Source: DTU063 sp001512695
GTDB taxonomy: Bacteria > Bacillota > Thermosediminibacteria > Thermosediminibacterales > Tepidanaerobacteraceae
DNA: 64,000 nt
NCBI GenBank assembly: GCA_049658265.1
Contig: JBASOM010000098.1
Coordinates: forward strand, 1 to 64,000
Reading direction: 5' to 3'
Shown in pieces: positions 49,668 through 58,661 of the stretch. Each line of letters opens with the position of its first letter. Within the stretch, counting starts at the first letter, position 1. A program made the translations under genes and the position numbers. The notes under the pieces were generated by a model. It searched no databases. It was not told where the DNA came from and saw only the letters and a list, made by a program, of their open reading frames with translations.

Positions 49668-51299
49668 TTACTGCCCCATGAACAATGCCAAATCTTCATC
49701 TACCGTTCCAATTCCGGCGATACCAAAGTTTTCAACAAGAACTTTTGCTACGTTTTCCGAAAGGAAAGCTGGCAGTGTAGGGCCGAGATGGATATTTTTC
49801 ACGCCTAAATATAATAGGGCAAGGAGTACTATAACGGCTTTTTGTTCGTACCAGGCGATATTATATGCTATCGGCAGTTCGTTGATGTCATTTAATTCAA
49901 ATATTTCCTTTAACTTCAGTGCGATCAAAGCTAGAGAATATGAGTCGTTACACTGTCCTGCGTCTAAAACCCTGGGTATGCCGTTAATGTCACCTAAATC
50001 CAGCTTGTTGTAGCGGTATTTAGCGCAACCGGCAGTAAGTATTACCGTGTCCTTGGGAAGCTTTTTTGCGAATTCAGTGTAGTATTCCCTTGATTTCATG
50101 CGCCCGTCGCATCCTGCCATTACGAAGAATTTCTTAATTGCACCGGATTTTACTGCATCGACAACTTTATCTGCCAGGGCAAAGACTTGGGCATGGGCAA
50201 AACCGCCAATAATTTTACCATTTTCAATTTCTTTGGGAGGATTGAGTCTCTTTGCCATTTCTATGATAGGTGAAAAATCTTTTTTGCCGTCCTCATCGGC
50301 TTCTATATGCAGGCAGCCAGGATAACCTGCTGCACCGGTGGTGAAAATCCTTGCCCTAATTTCTTCCTTTCTCGGCGGAACTATACAGTTGGTTGTAAAG
50401 AGGATTGGCCCGTTAAAGCTTTCGAATTCTTCAACTTGTTTCCACCAGGCATTGCCGTAGTTACCTACAAAATTGTCATACTTCTTAAAGGCAGGATAAT
50501 AATGGGCAGGCAACATTTCGCTATGAGTATAGACATCTACTCCGGTGCCCTGCGTCTGCTCCAATAACTGTTCCAGGTCAGTCAGGTCATGGCCGGATAT
50601 TAAGATGGCAGGATTGTCTCTGACACCGATATTAACTTCTGTTATTTCAGGATTGCCGTACTTTGAAGTATTGGCCTCATCCAAGAGGGCCATCGCTTTC
50701 ACACCGTACTCACCGGTTTTTAAAGTCAAAGCTACTAGCTCATCTGCAGTGAGTGTGTCGTCAAGGGTTGCAGCCAATGCTTCATAAACAAATGCATAAA
50801 TTTCATTGTTTTCCTTTCCGATATTTAAGGCATGGTGAGTATATGCTGCCATTCCCTTAAGACCATATGTAATTAATTCTCTCAAAGAGCGGATATCTTC
50901 ATCTTTTGTAGAAAGTACGCCAACGGAAGACGCCTTTTCAAGCATGTCCACTTTCGAATCAACCTGAAAGCGGGCAGCATCATGAAGATTATCTACATTT
51001 GCTTTTGCCCTCAATTCGTCTCTATAAGTAATCATCTTTTTAATTTCATTTTCAATGGCTTCATCGTCAAAGTTAGCATTGGTAATAGTCATAAAAAGTG
51101 CCTTCACCATCTCATGATTTAAATCATTTAAATCTTGGACATTTAAGTTGCCTTTTTGAACAATGTCAGAAATACCTTTGAGTGTGTAGATTAATAAGTC
51201 CTGCAGATTAGCAACTTCAGCAGTTTTGCCGCATACCCCTTTAACAGTACACCCTACGCCTCTCGATGCTTCCTGGCATTGATAACAAAACATTCTCAT
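49668..51299 (-). CDS. hcp: Hybrid cluster protein (hydroxylamine reductase)
   Basis: The 543-residue protein begins MRMFCYQCQEASRGVGCTVK with the N-terminal cysteine cluster (C-x2-C-x8-C-x5-C) for an FeS cluster, and has the hybrid-cluster ligands in later segments such as TTNCIVPP, AGYPGC, AGCDGR, TAGCAKYR and VLDAGQCNDSYSL. Hcp reduces nitric oxide or hydroxylamine during nitrosative stress in anaerobes. The start at 51299 follows AAGGAGG. It is monocistronic and ends at a terminator shared with the convergent regulator. A consensus-like TTGACA lies about 40 bp upstream. Confidence 0.96.
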   Translation of the reverse strand: MRMFCYQCQEASRGVGCTVKGVCGKTAEVANLQDLLIYTLKGISDIVQKGNLNVQDLNDLNHEMVKALFMTITNANFDDEAIENEIKKMITYRDELRAKANVDNLHDAARFQVDSKVDMLEKASSVGVLSTKDEDIRSLRELITYGLKGMAAYTHHALNIGKENNEIYAFVYEALAATLDDTLTADELVALTLKTGEYGVKAMALLDEANTSKYGNPEITEVNIGVRDNPAILISGHDLTDLEQLLEQTQGTGVDVYTHSEMLPAHYYPAFKKYDNFVGNYGNAWWKQVEEFESFNGPILFTTNCIVPPRKEEIRARIFTTGAAGYPGCLHIEADEDGKKDFSPIIEMAKRLNPPKEIENGKIIGGFAHAQVFALADKVVDAVKSGAIKKFFVMAGCDGRMKSREYYTEFAKKLPKDTVILTAGCAKYRYNKLDLGDINGIPRVLDAGQCNDSYSLALIALKLKEIFELNDINELPIAYNIAWYEQKAVIVLLALLYLGVKNIHLGPTLPAFLSENVAKVLVENFGIAGIGTVDEDLALFMGQ

Positions 51300-51452
51300 A
51301 AAGACTACCTCCTTAATAGTTACCGTTACCAATATAATATGTCAAAACACATTATACCGGCAAGCACTAATCATTTGTCTGTTAAAAATATAATACGTGA
51401 AAAAGCCGATGCTAGTCTGTGACAGAAATCACAAAGAGATAAAAACATACTC

Positions 51453-51481
51453 TTGAATTTTCATGGGTGATATGATAATAT
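51453..51481 (+). promoter_or_regulatory. Promoter of tRNA-Leu(CAA)
   Basis: TTGAAT (51453-51458) and TAATAT (51476-51481), 17 bp apart. Hexamers, spacing and the following TTATGCAT match the promoter of tRNA-Leu(CAG) at 44549, indicating duplication of the whole unit. Confidence 0.78.
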
Positions 51482-51506
51482 TATTATGCATTTGACATAA
51501 ATACGT

Positions 51507-51593
51507 GCCGAAGTGGTGGAATTGGCAGACGCGCTGGACTCAAAATCCTGTGGGCTCACGCCCGTGCGGGTTCGACTCCCGCCTTCGGCACCA
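51507..51593 (+). tRNA. tRNA-Leu (anticodon CAA)
   Basis: The 87-base gene has acceptor GCCGAAG / CTTCGGC, anticodon loop CTCAAAA, a long variable arm (TGGGCTCACGCCCG) and encoded CCA. Decayed foreign genes follow directly downstream. Confidence 0.95.
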
Positions 51594-51610
51594 AACTTAA
51601 GAAATTTAAG

Positions 51611-51637
51611 GCCGACGAGAGTCGGTCTATTTTATTT
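51611..51637 (+). terminator. Terminator of tRNA-Leu(CAA)
   Basis: CCGAC (51612-51616) pairs with GTCGG (51621-51625) over a GAGA loop, followed by TCTATTTTATTTT. Confidence 0.7.
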
Positions 51638-51964
51638 TGGGGCGAAAGAGCCGCTGTTGAGAAGAGAATACACGCAGAGGTAATATAAAAAATATATAAT
51701 AAGATGCGCAGTGGCAGACTGTACCTGTCCTCTTTTTATTTCTTCCTCTGCTTCTTTAAACTCATCTTTTTCTGCTTCCAAATCAAGCTCAAATAGCGTT
51801 TCATCAAGAGCGGCAATGAGCATCGCCACAAGATCACTTTTATTTAGGGTCATATGCTGCTTGAATGCTTTACGCAGGACAAACAAAGCCTCAGCGTACA
51901 GTGCCTTGTTTTTGGAAACCAGTATAGAAAAAAGATTGGGGGGAAGTTTGTCAAAAAGCTTCAC
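51632..51964 (-). pseudogene. Truncated JetA-like (Wadjet/DUF5716) gene remnant
   Basis: The minus-strand frame opens MKLFDKLPPNLFSILVSKNK and continues YAEALFVLRKAFKQH, DLVAMLIAALDETLFELDLE, closely resembling the N-terminus of JetA-family proteins of Wadjet plasmid-defence operons. The similarity ends at about residue 92 (SATAHLII); the last 18 residues come from unrelated sequence, and the protein ends at 110 instead of about 480. No jetB, jetC or jetD lies nearby. The gene is probably a dead remnant, although a short protein could still be made. Family assignment rests on memory of the N-terminal pattern. Confidence 0.55.
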
Positions 51965-52137
51965 TTGATGATTCCTTCCAAGATTTTATTTTTGCATTAA
52001 TTAAAATAATCGTACTCTTAATGATATTTAAACATATCAAAAATTATTTATCAACCATGCTATAATGAGACTATGTTTATGTACATCCCAGCAGTCTATG
52101 CGAGCGATGCTACAATACAAGAAACGTTCTCAGCCAA

Positions 52138-52224
52138 GATAAGCGAGATCGGAATGATGAGATGGCGGATGTTTTTAAAACGCAAACCGGTGATATTACG
52201 GAGTTTGATGATAGACTTGTCTGA
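52138..52224 (+). pseudogene. Possible serine recombinase C-terminal fragment
   Basis: One frame reads DKRDRNDEMADVFKTQTG followed by DITEFDDRLV and a stop. This resembles the region before the C-terminal tail of large serine recombinases (…ITEFD..LV…). The fragment is only 28 residues and no start or remaining domain is visible. Together with the JetA remnant it suggests a decayed mobile element downstream of tRNA-Leu(CAA). Confidence 0.35.
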
Positions 52225-52432
52225 AACATTTTATAATATGTCTCAATATAAGAGGCATCTTGACAATCTGTACCCGCTTTCCTAAGCAAGTATAAATGAG
52301 GCGTTGCTTTCTAAATTTCAAGCTTGAAGAGATATGGTAAAATTATTTCACAAACACATACAGTGAATACAATTAAGAAATATATGAATGGAAGAATATT
52401 ATCGATACAATGTTAAAAAGGGGAAAAAGAAC

Positions 52433-53344
52433 ATGGCAAAAAACATGTTGCCGGGCTATCTTAGCTTACTGGGGAATGGCCAATTGCTTGAAAAGGTAAG
52501 ACAAGCCAAACAGCATTTAAGCAAATGCAATTTGTGTCCTCATGAATGCAATGTGAACAGAAAGGAGAATCTGGGAGTTTGCCGAGCAGGGGAAATGGCC
52601 ATTGTTGCAAGTTACGGCCCCCATTTCGGCGAAGAAAGGCCTTTAGTTGGCAGAAATGGTTCGGGCACCATATTTTTCGGCTATTGTAACATGCGGTGCG
52701 TTTTTTGCCAGAACTATGAACTCAGCTTTCGTGGCTACGGGGCAGCCGTTTCGGATGAAAAGCTTGCAGAAATTATGCTTCTGCTCCAAAACCATTACAA
52801 ATGTCACAATATCAACCTCGTCACCCCCACCCACTTTGTACCCAATATTCTAGAGGCTTTATATATTGCAGCTCAAAAGGGCTTAAAACTGCCCTTGATC
52901 TATAATTGCGGAGGCTATGAAAAAATAGAAACCCTTAAAATACTAGAAGGTGTCATAGACATTTACATGCCTGATTTCAAATATGCGTTTTCTGAACGTG
53001 GCCGGAAGTACTCTGGAGTAAAGGATTATCCCCAGAAAGCAAAGCTGGCTTTAAAGGAAATGGACCGTCAGGTGAGAGGTTTAAAAACCGATGAGAGGGG
53101 CATAGCTTACAAGGGCTTGCTCATAAGGCACCTGGTTATGCCCGGCGGTCTTGAAGACACAAAAGACGTTTTGAAATTCATAAAGGAGGAATTGTCAGCT
53201 GACTGCTTGGTTAACCTGATGGACGATCAATATTATCCGGCAAATAAAGCCCACCAATATGAGGAAATATCAAGAAGGCTCAGTAACCGGGAATATATGG
53301 AAGCCTTATATTATGCAAAGAGTTTAGGTTTGAGGCTTGCTTAA
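52433..53344 (+). CDS. Radical SAM protein, PflA/PflX-like
   Basis: The 303-residue protein has the radical SAM cluster motif CNMRCVFC (C-x3-C-x2-C, about residues 82-89) within FFGYCNMRCVFCQNYELS. An additional N-terminal Cys group CNLCPHECNVNR is typical of the COG1313 PflX-like subgroup. It also has PTHFVPNILEAL, IYNCGGYE and DIYMPDFKYA. Members of this subgroup may activate glycyl radical enzymes or modify proteins, but most are uncharacterised. No glycyl radical enzyme lies nearby. Start at 52433 follows AAAGGGG; an upstream in-frame ATG at 52388 has no RBS. Confidence 0.88.
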   Translation: MAKNMLPGYLSLLGNGQLLEKVRQAKQHLSKCNLCPHECNVNRKENLGVCRAGEMAIVASYGPHFGEERPLVGRNGSGTIFFGYCNMRCVFCQNYELSFRGYGAAVSDEKLAEIMLLLQNHYKCHNINLVTPTHFVPNILEALYIAAQKGLKLPLIYNCGGYEKIETLKILEGVIDIYMPDFKYAFSERGRKYSGVKDYPQKAKLALKEMDRQVRGLKTDERGIAYKGLLIRHLVMPGGLEDTKDVLKFIKEELSADCLVNLMDDQYYPANKAHQYEEISRRLSNREYMEALYYAKSLGLRLA

Positions 53345-53440
53345 AATATACCGACGGTAAATTTCGGCTATTCTTTTTGAAGGAATTTTAAGCCTTAAAG
53401 TCGAATACCTAGGAGAGTAAAGTGAAGGGGGGAAATAATT

Positions 53441-54010
53441 TTGAACGCAGAGAAAGAGCTCATAAGCCGGGCCAAAAAAGGCGATGTTTCAGCCTTTGAA
53501 GAATTGATTGCCGGATATGAGAAAAAAGTGTACAATACGGTTTACCGTTTTTTCAATAATTCAGAAGATGCTATGGATATTACCCAGGAAATATTTATAA
53601 AAGTTTATACCTCCCTCCACAGCTTTAGAGAGGATTCCAGCTTTTCTACTTGGATTTATCGCATTGCGGTAAATACCTGCATTGATTTTTTGCGCAAAAA
53701 GAAGGATGAAACCCTCCCCATAAAAGACGAAATGCCACTAGGAAACGATTTAAAGCACAGTTCTTATACACAGTTACCTGAAGATTTTGTGGAAAAACAG
53801 GAGCTGAAAGAAGTTCTTTTAAAAGCGATAAATACCCTTCCGAAAGAGCAGCGCATATGCGTAATATTAAGGGATATTCAAGGCTTCAGTTATACCGAGA
53901 TGAGTGAAATTTTGATGTGTTCCCTTGGCACTATAAAATCCAGACTGAGTAGGGGCAGACGGGCATTAAGGGAAAAACTCAAGAGCCCGGAACTTTTTTT
54001 GAGCAACTGA
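53441..54010 (+). CDS. ECF RNA polymerase sigma factor, SigW-like
   Basis: The 189-residue protein has sigma region 2 (about 10-80; FEELIAGYEKKVYNTVYRFF, DAMDITQEIFIKVY) and region 4 (about 130-180; LPKEQRICVILRDIQGFSY, LGTIKSRLSRGRRALREKL). It uses a TTG start after GGGGGG. The next gene, 30 bp downstream, encodes a membrane protein with a zinc-type anti-sigma domain, so the two form a sigma/anti-sigma pair probably responding to envelope conditions. An autoregulated promoter is expected in 53345-53440 but was not identified. Confidence 0.93.
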   Translation: MNAEKELISRAKKGDVSAFEELIAGYEKKVYNTVYRFFNNSEDAMDITQEIFIKVYTSLHSFREDSSFSTWIYRIAVNTCIDFLRKKKDETLPIKDEMPLGNDLKHSSYTQLPEDFVEKQELKEVLLKAINTLPKEQRICVILRDIQGFSYTEMSEILMCSLGTIKSRLSRGRRALREKLKSPELFLSN

Positions 54011-54040
54011 CGTCTATATTAGTACAAAGGGGGGAACGAC

Positions 54041-55315
54041 GTGGGATGCAGCAAACACTATGAAGATTTGATTGACAAATACATTGAAGGCCTGGTAACC
54101 CTTGAAGAAAAAGAATTACTCGAAAGCCACATGGAAGTTTGTCCCGATTGTAGACAGGAAGCAAAAGAGCTCCAGAAAATTATCAAAGCTTCAGCTTCCC
54201 TGGGACAAGTTGAGTTACCGGTTGATTTAAAGGCTAATTTAATGGGAAAGATCAATACCCTGTCTTATCAACAAAGGTCCCATGAAAAATCGCTGCCACT
54301 GTTAAAGCTAATAAGGAATATCCCGGAATTATTATATGCTTATATTTATCATAATAAGAGGATTTTTGTTGGTGCCCTTAGCGTATTCCTCATCGGAATA
54401 TTTGTGGTTACGGCGTACAACCAAGGTGTTTTTGATATGAACTATGCCACCAATAGTGTAAAAGAAGAGGCAGTTTCTGAATCCGCACCTGCCGACATGT
54501 CTTCCATGATGACAATGGACGGAGCTGGGACATCAGGTTGGATGCAATCAGAAGGGGAAAGCATTGCCCAAGTCCCGTCGACAAACATGGCAGATACTCG
54601 CCTCAAAACCTTTTCTGCCGAGGAAAAAAGCCAGAAGATCATCAAAAATGCCGATCTATCAATATACGTTGAAAAATTCGATGAAAAGGTCGATTATATA
54701 ATAAAAACCGTGGAAGAGTTGGGTGGTTATATAGAGCACAGCCAAATACAGGGAGGAAAGTCGATAGATTCCCCCCGTAGAGCATATATGGCTTTGAGAA
54801 TTCCACAGGCTAAGCTCAATGATGCACTGGACATATTTAAGACCCTTGGAAGAGTCACCAATAACCAAATAAGTGGTGAGAATATTACTGATGCATACTA
54901 TGACACGGATGCGAGGATCCGGAACCTAGTTCAGCAAGAGCAGAGGCTCCTGGAAATATTAAACATGGCGAATACTATTGATGAAATACTTCGAATCGAA
55001 ATTGAGCTAAACAGGGTAAGAACTGATATAGACATGCTTAAAGGACAACTGATGGCATGGGACAAAATGGTAGAAATGTCTTTAGTCAATGTTAATTTGA
55101 TTGAACAGGAGCCATCAAAAGAAAAAGTGACAACTGTTACTCCCCTGGAATTGATGCAAAGGGCAAGACAAGGCTTTATCACCGCCATAAACATTTCAAT
55201 GAATATGTTGGCGTTTTTAGCAGAACTCACTGGTGCCCTTTTGCCAGTAGCGCTAATTCTCGGTATTCTATACTTGCTAATCAGGCGTGTTTTGAGCAAA
55301 AGGAAAAAAGGTTAG
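54041..55315 (+). CDS. Anti-sigma zinc finger fused to DUF4349 membrane protein
   Basis: The 424-residue protein begins with a zinc-binding anti-sigma domain (about 1-50; HxxxCxxC in ESHMEVCPDC, with SKHYEDL before). A membrane helix follows (about 107-128, FVGALSVFLIGIFVVTAY), then an extracellular DUF4349 domain (about 195-380; IIKNADLSIYVEKF, GGYIEHSQ, RMALRIP-like, coiled-coil segment) and a C-terminal membrane helix (about 390-415). It uses GTG 54041 after AAGGGGGG. It should sequester the adjacent ECF sigma factor. DUF4349 proteins usually occur without a fused anti-sigma domain or with one; here the fusion gives the sensor part. Confidence 0.88.
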   Translation: MGCSKHYEDLIDKYIEGLVTLEEKELLESHMEVCPDCRQEAKELQKIIKASASLGQVELPVDLKANLMGKINTLSYQQRSHEKSLPLLKLIRNIPELLYAYIYHNKRIFVGALSVFLIGIFVVTAYNQGVFDMNYATNSVKEEAVSESAPADMSSMMTMDGAGTSGWMQSEGESIAQVPSTNMADTRLKTFSAEEKSQKIIKNADLSIYVEKFDEKVDYIIKTVEELGGYIEHSQIQGGKSIDSPRRAYMALRIPQAKLNDALDIFKTLGRVTNNQISGENITDAYYDTDARIRNLVQQEQRLLEILNMANTIDEILRIEIELNRVRTDIDMLKGQLMAWDKMVEMSLVNVNLIEQEPSKEKVTTVTPLELMQRARQGFITAINISMNMLAFLAELTGALLPVALILGILYLLIRRVLSKRKKG

Positions 55316-55343
55316 CTCCAATTTAATACACAACAAAGGGATT

Positions 55344-55387
55344 AAAAGTTAGTTCTAAATCCCTACAGATTTAGAACTAACTTTTTT
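55344..55387 (+). terminator. Terminator after the sigma/anti-sigma pair
   Basis: AAAAGTTAGTTCTAAATC (55344-55361) pairs perfectly with GATTTAGAACTAACTTTT (55368-55385) over a 6-base loop, followed by TT. Confidence 0.88.
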
Positions 55388-55448
55388 GATATTTTGCAGG
55401 TTTTTAAAGATTTTTGGTGAAATAATAGTAATACGGGAGTTGAAGAAT

Positions 55449-58034
55449 ATGAGAAAGATGCTATTAATAGACGGAAACAGCCTACTTCACAGGGCATTTC
55501 ATGCACTGCCCCCCTTAAGAACCTCCAAGGGGGTACATACCAATGCTGTATACGGTTTTCTGAATATGTTGTTTAGAATTTTACAGGAGGAAAAACCTGA
55601 TTACATTTCCGTTGCTTTTGACAAAAAAGGCCCGACTTTTAGGCATGATGAGTACGTAGCATACAAGGCAACGCGGCCAAAGACCCCTGAGGAACTAGCC
55701 GGGCAGTTTGACATACTAAAGGACATATTAAAAGCTCTCAACATACATTACTTCGAAGTTGACGGCTTTGAAGCCGATGACATCTTGGGGACCATGTCCA
55801 AAAAAGGGGAAGAGGCCGGAGTTTTTTCTGTCATAGTGACCGGCGATAAAGATGCCCTGCAGCTTGTGTCTTCAAATACCAGTGTCATGCTTACCAAAAA
55901 AGGCATTTCAGAGTTGGAGGTTTACGACCCGGCAAAGGTGAAAGAAAGGTACGGCATTCCCCCTGAACGCATAGTAGATATGAAAGGCCTTGTTGGTGAT
56001 AAGTCCGACAACATTCCCGGGGTGCCCGGTATAGGAGAAAAGACAGCGGCAAAATTGCTCCGTGATTTTGACACGATAGATAATATTTTAGCAAATACTG
56101 AAAAGCTGAAGGGCAAGCTCAAAGAAAATCTTGAAGTATATCATGAACAAGCTAAAATCAGCAAATACTTGGCAACAATTGTAACGGATGTATCCGTAGA
56201 CTTTAGTTTTGAGGATTTAGCCAGCCGTGAACCCGACTATGATAGGTTAATTACCTTATTTCGGGAACTGGAGTTTTACAGTTTGATCGATAGGATAAAG
56301 CCTACGGACAATAATGACAAACAAGAATCATTTAAAACAATAAAAATCAATAATGCCGATGATTTTCAAAACTTGGTCTCAGAGATTAGTTTGGAAAAAC
56401 TAATTGGAGTACTTGTGGATGCAAAGGCCAAAGACTTAAAGACCTTTACGATAAACGGCATCTATATTTCATTGAAAGACAAAAGTTACTACATAGATGT
56501 TTCACTTCTAGATGATAAGAATCTTATAAGGCAGCTAAAATCCATTTTAGAAGATGATGACGTATATAAAATTACACATGATGGCAAATTCCTGAGAAAG
56601 GTTCTCAAGCAGCTCGATATAGACTTTGCAAGTCAATTCGATGTTATGCTGGCAGCTTACCTTTTGGAGCCTTCAAAACCTAATTATGACATTGCTACCC
56701 TGGCACTGGAATACTTAGGGGAAAAGCTCGATGAAGCTGCCGACTTAGGTGAAAAAGCCGCATATCTTAAGAGTTTAAAGAAGGTCCTAGATGACAAAAT
56801 ACGCGATTTTGAAATGCAAAGGCTCTTTTACGAGGTGGAGATGCCCTTAAGCGTAGTGCTGGCAGACATGGAACAAATCGGCATAAAGGTGAACCCCGAA
56901 AAGCTGAAGGAACTGGGTGCAAGGTTTGGCGAAAAACTCGACATTCTTACAGAAGATATATACAGTAAGGCGGGCATGGAATTCAATATCAACTCACCGA
57001 AACAATTGGGTGAAGTGCTATTTGAGAAATTGTCCTTGCCTGTGATTAAGAAAACCAAGACTGGCTTTTCAACAGATGCGGAGGTCCTGGAAAAACTGAG
57101 AGGCAGTCACCCAATTGTTGAAAGCATTTTGGAGTACAGGTTTTTAATGAAAATGAAATCTACCTATGCTGATGGCCTTTTAGCCTTAGTTGATAAGGAG
57201 ACAGAAAGAATATACACCAATTTTAATCAAACTGTTACATCAACCGGGCGTATCAGCAGCACGGAACCTAATTTGCAAAACATACCCGTGAAAACCGAAG
57301 AAGGCAGGCATATCAGGGGGGTATTTACAGCGGACGGTCCGGGACATGTACTTTTGTCAGGTGATTATTCCCAGATAGAACTTAGGGTATTGGCCCACAT
57401 CTCTGAAGATAGGACCTTGATGGAAGCCTTTATTAAGGGAGAGGACATACACACCCGAACGGCCAGTGAAGTTTTTGGAGTTTCGCCGGAAGATGTGACA
57501 CCTTCCCTTAGAGACAAGGCGAAAGCTGTAAATTTTGGAATTGTTTACGGAATAAGCGACTATGGCCTGGCTCAAGGATTAGGCATATCCAACCAGGAGG
57601 CTAAAGAATACATAGATGCATATTTCGAGCGATATCCCGGTGTCAGAGACTATGTAAGGGACACTATACGATTAGCAAAACTTTCAGGTTACGTAACAAC
57701 ATTGCTAAATCGCCGCCGCTATATACCTGATATAAATAGCAGAAATTACCATCTCCGCTCTTTTGCGGAGCGGACTGCCATGAACACACCCATTCAGGGT
57801 AGTGCCGCGGATATCATCAAGGTTGCCATGGTAAAGGTGTACAGACATTTAAGAGAGAAAAACTTAAAAGCTAAAATTATATTGCAGGTTCATGATGAAC
57901 TGATATTGGATGTACCGGAAGATGAACTTTCCATCGTAAAAGAAATATTAAAAACAGACATGGAAAATGCCATTCCCTTAAGAGTTCCCCTTGTAGTTGA
58001 CTTTACTCAGGGATATACTTGGGAAGAATTATGA
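55449..58034 (+). CDS. polA: DNA polymerase I, proofreading-deficient type
   Basis: The 861-residue enzyme has the 5'-3' exonuclease domain (about 1-290; LLIDGNSLLHRAFHALPPL, GFEADDILGTM, VGDKSDNIPGVPGIGEKTA), a degenerate 3'-5' exonuclease domain (about 300-470) and the polymerase domain (about 490-861; DYSQIELRVLAHIS, RDKAKAVNFGIVYG, QVHDELILD). The proofreading DxE motif is VDAKAK, so the metal ligands are lost, as in Bacillus-type Pol I. Start at 55449 follows GGGAG. It heads an operon with coaE and a lytic transglycosylase; the usual fpg between polA and coaE is absent. Confidence 0.97.
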   Translation: MRKMLLIDGNSLLHRAFHALPPLRTSKGVHTNAVYGFLNMLFRILQEEKPDYISVAFDKKGPTFRHDEYVAYKATRPKTPEELAGQFDILKDILKALNIHYFEVDGFEADDILGTMSKKGEEAGVFSVIVTGDKDALQLVSSNTSVMLTKKGISELEVYDPAKVKERYGIPPERIVDMKGLVGDKSDNIPGVPGIGEKTAAKLLRDFDTIDNILANTEKLKGKLKENLEVYHEQAKISKYLATIVTDVSVDFSFEDLASREPDYDRLITLFRELEFYSLIDRIKPTDNNDKQESFKTIKINNADDFQNLVSEISLEKLIGVLVDAKAKDLKTFTINGIYISLKDKSYYIDVSLLDDKNLIRQLKSILEDDDVYKITHDGKFLRKVLKQLDIDFASQFDVMLAAYLLEPSKPNYDIATLALEYLGEKLDEAADLGEKAAYLKSLKKVLDDKIRDFEMQRLFYEVEMPLSVVLADMEQIGIKVNPEKLKELGARFGEKLDILTEDIYSKAGMEFNINSPKQLGEVLFEKLSLPVIKKTKTGFSTDAEVLEKLRGSHPIVESILEYRFLMKMKSTYADGLLALVDKETERIYTNFNQTVTSTGRISSTEPNLQNIPVKTEEGRHIRGVFTADGPGHVLLSGDYSQIELRVLAHISEDRTLMEAFIKGEDIHTRTASEVFGVSPEDVTPSLRDKAKAVNFGIVYGISDYGLAQGLGISNQEAKEYIDAYFERYPGVRDYVRDTIRLAKLSGYVTTLLNRRRYIPDINSRNYHLRSFAERTAMNTPIQGSAADIIKVAMVKVYRHLREKNLKAKIILQVHDELILDVPEDELSIVKEILKTDMENAIPLRVPLVVDFTQGYTWEEL

Positions 58035-58046
58035 GGGGGGTACCTA

Positions 58047-58661
58047 TTGTTTGTAGTTGGGCTCACAGGTGGGATTGCCAGCGGCAAGAGCACGGTGTCC
58101 TTATTGCTTAAGGACAAAGGTGCTGTTATAATAGATGCTGATGAGATAGCGAGGCAAATAATGCAGCCGGACAAACCCGCATGGTTTAAAGTTATTAACC
58201 ATTTTGGACATGAGATTTTAAATGAAGAGGAGTATATCGACAGAAAGAAACTGGCAGATATTGTCTTTTCAGATAAAAGACAGCTTGAATTTCTCAACAG
58301 CTTTACGCATCCCGAAATAATAAATGAAATAAAATCTCAGCTGGAGTATTATAAAAGCTTGCAAAAAGAGGTTGTTATTATCGATGCAGCACTACTCCTG
58401 GAAGTGGGGTTAGATGCAATCGTTGACGAGGTTTGGGTTGTGACCGTTGACGAAAAAGTCCAGCTGGAGAGGTTGATGAATAGGGATAAAAATCTAAATA
58501 AGGAACAAGCCATGAGTAGGATACGCTCTCAAATGCCACAAGAAGAAAAGATTAAATATGCTGACAGGGTCATCGATAATAGTGGCAGCATCGAAGATAC
58601 CAAAGTCCAAGTCGATAGCATCTGGAGGGAAATATCAAGACAGTGTCAAAAAAACTTGTAG
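58047..58661 (+). CDS. coaE: Dephospho-CoA kinase
   Basis: The 204-residue P-loop kinase has GLTGGIASGKSTV at the N-terminus, DADEIARQIM, THPEIINEI and the lid region RLMNRDKNLNKEQAMSRIRSQM. It performs the last step of coenzyme A synthesis. It uses a TTG start after GGGGGG, 12 bp after polA. It overlaps the start of the transglycosylase gene by 19 bp. Confidence 0.96.
   Translation: MFVVGLTGGIASGKSTVSLLLKDKGAVIIDADEIARQIMQPDKPAWFKVINHFGHEILNEEEYIDRKKLADIVFSDKRQLEFLNSFTHPEIINEIKSQLEYYKSLQKEVVIIDAALLLEVGLDAIVDEVWVVTVDEKVQLERLMNRDKNLNKEQAMSRIRSQMPQEEKIKYADRVIDNSGSIEDTKVQVDSIWREISRQCQKNL

Noticed and set aside
52073..52285. 70-codon plus-strand frame as an intact gene
   Set aside because: It has no RBS, and a different frame in the same place carries the recombinase-like residues, so decay is the better explanation.
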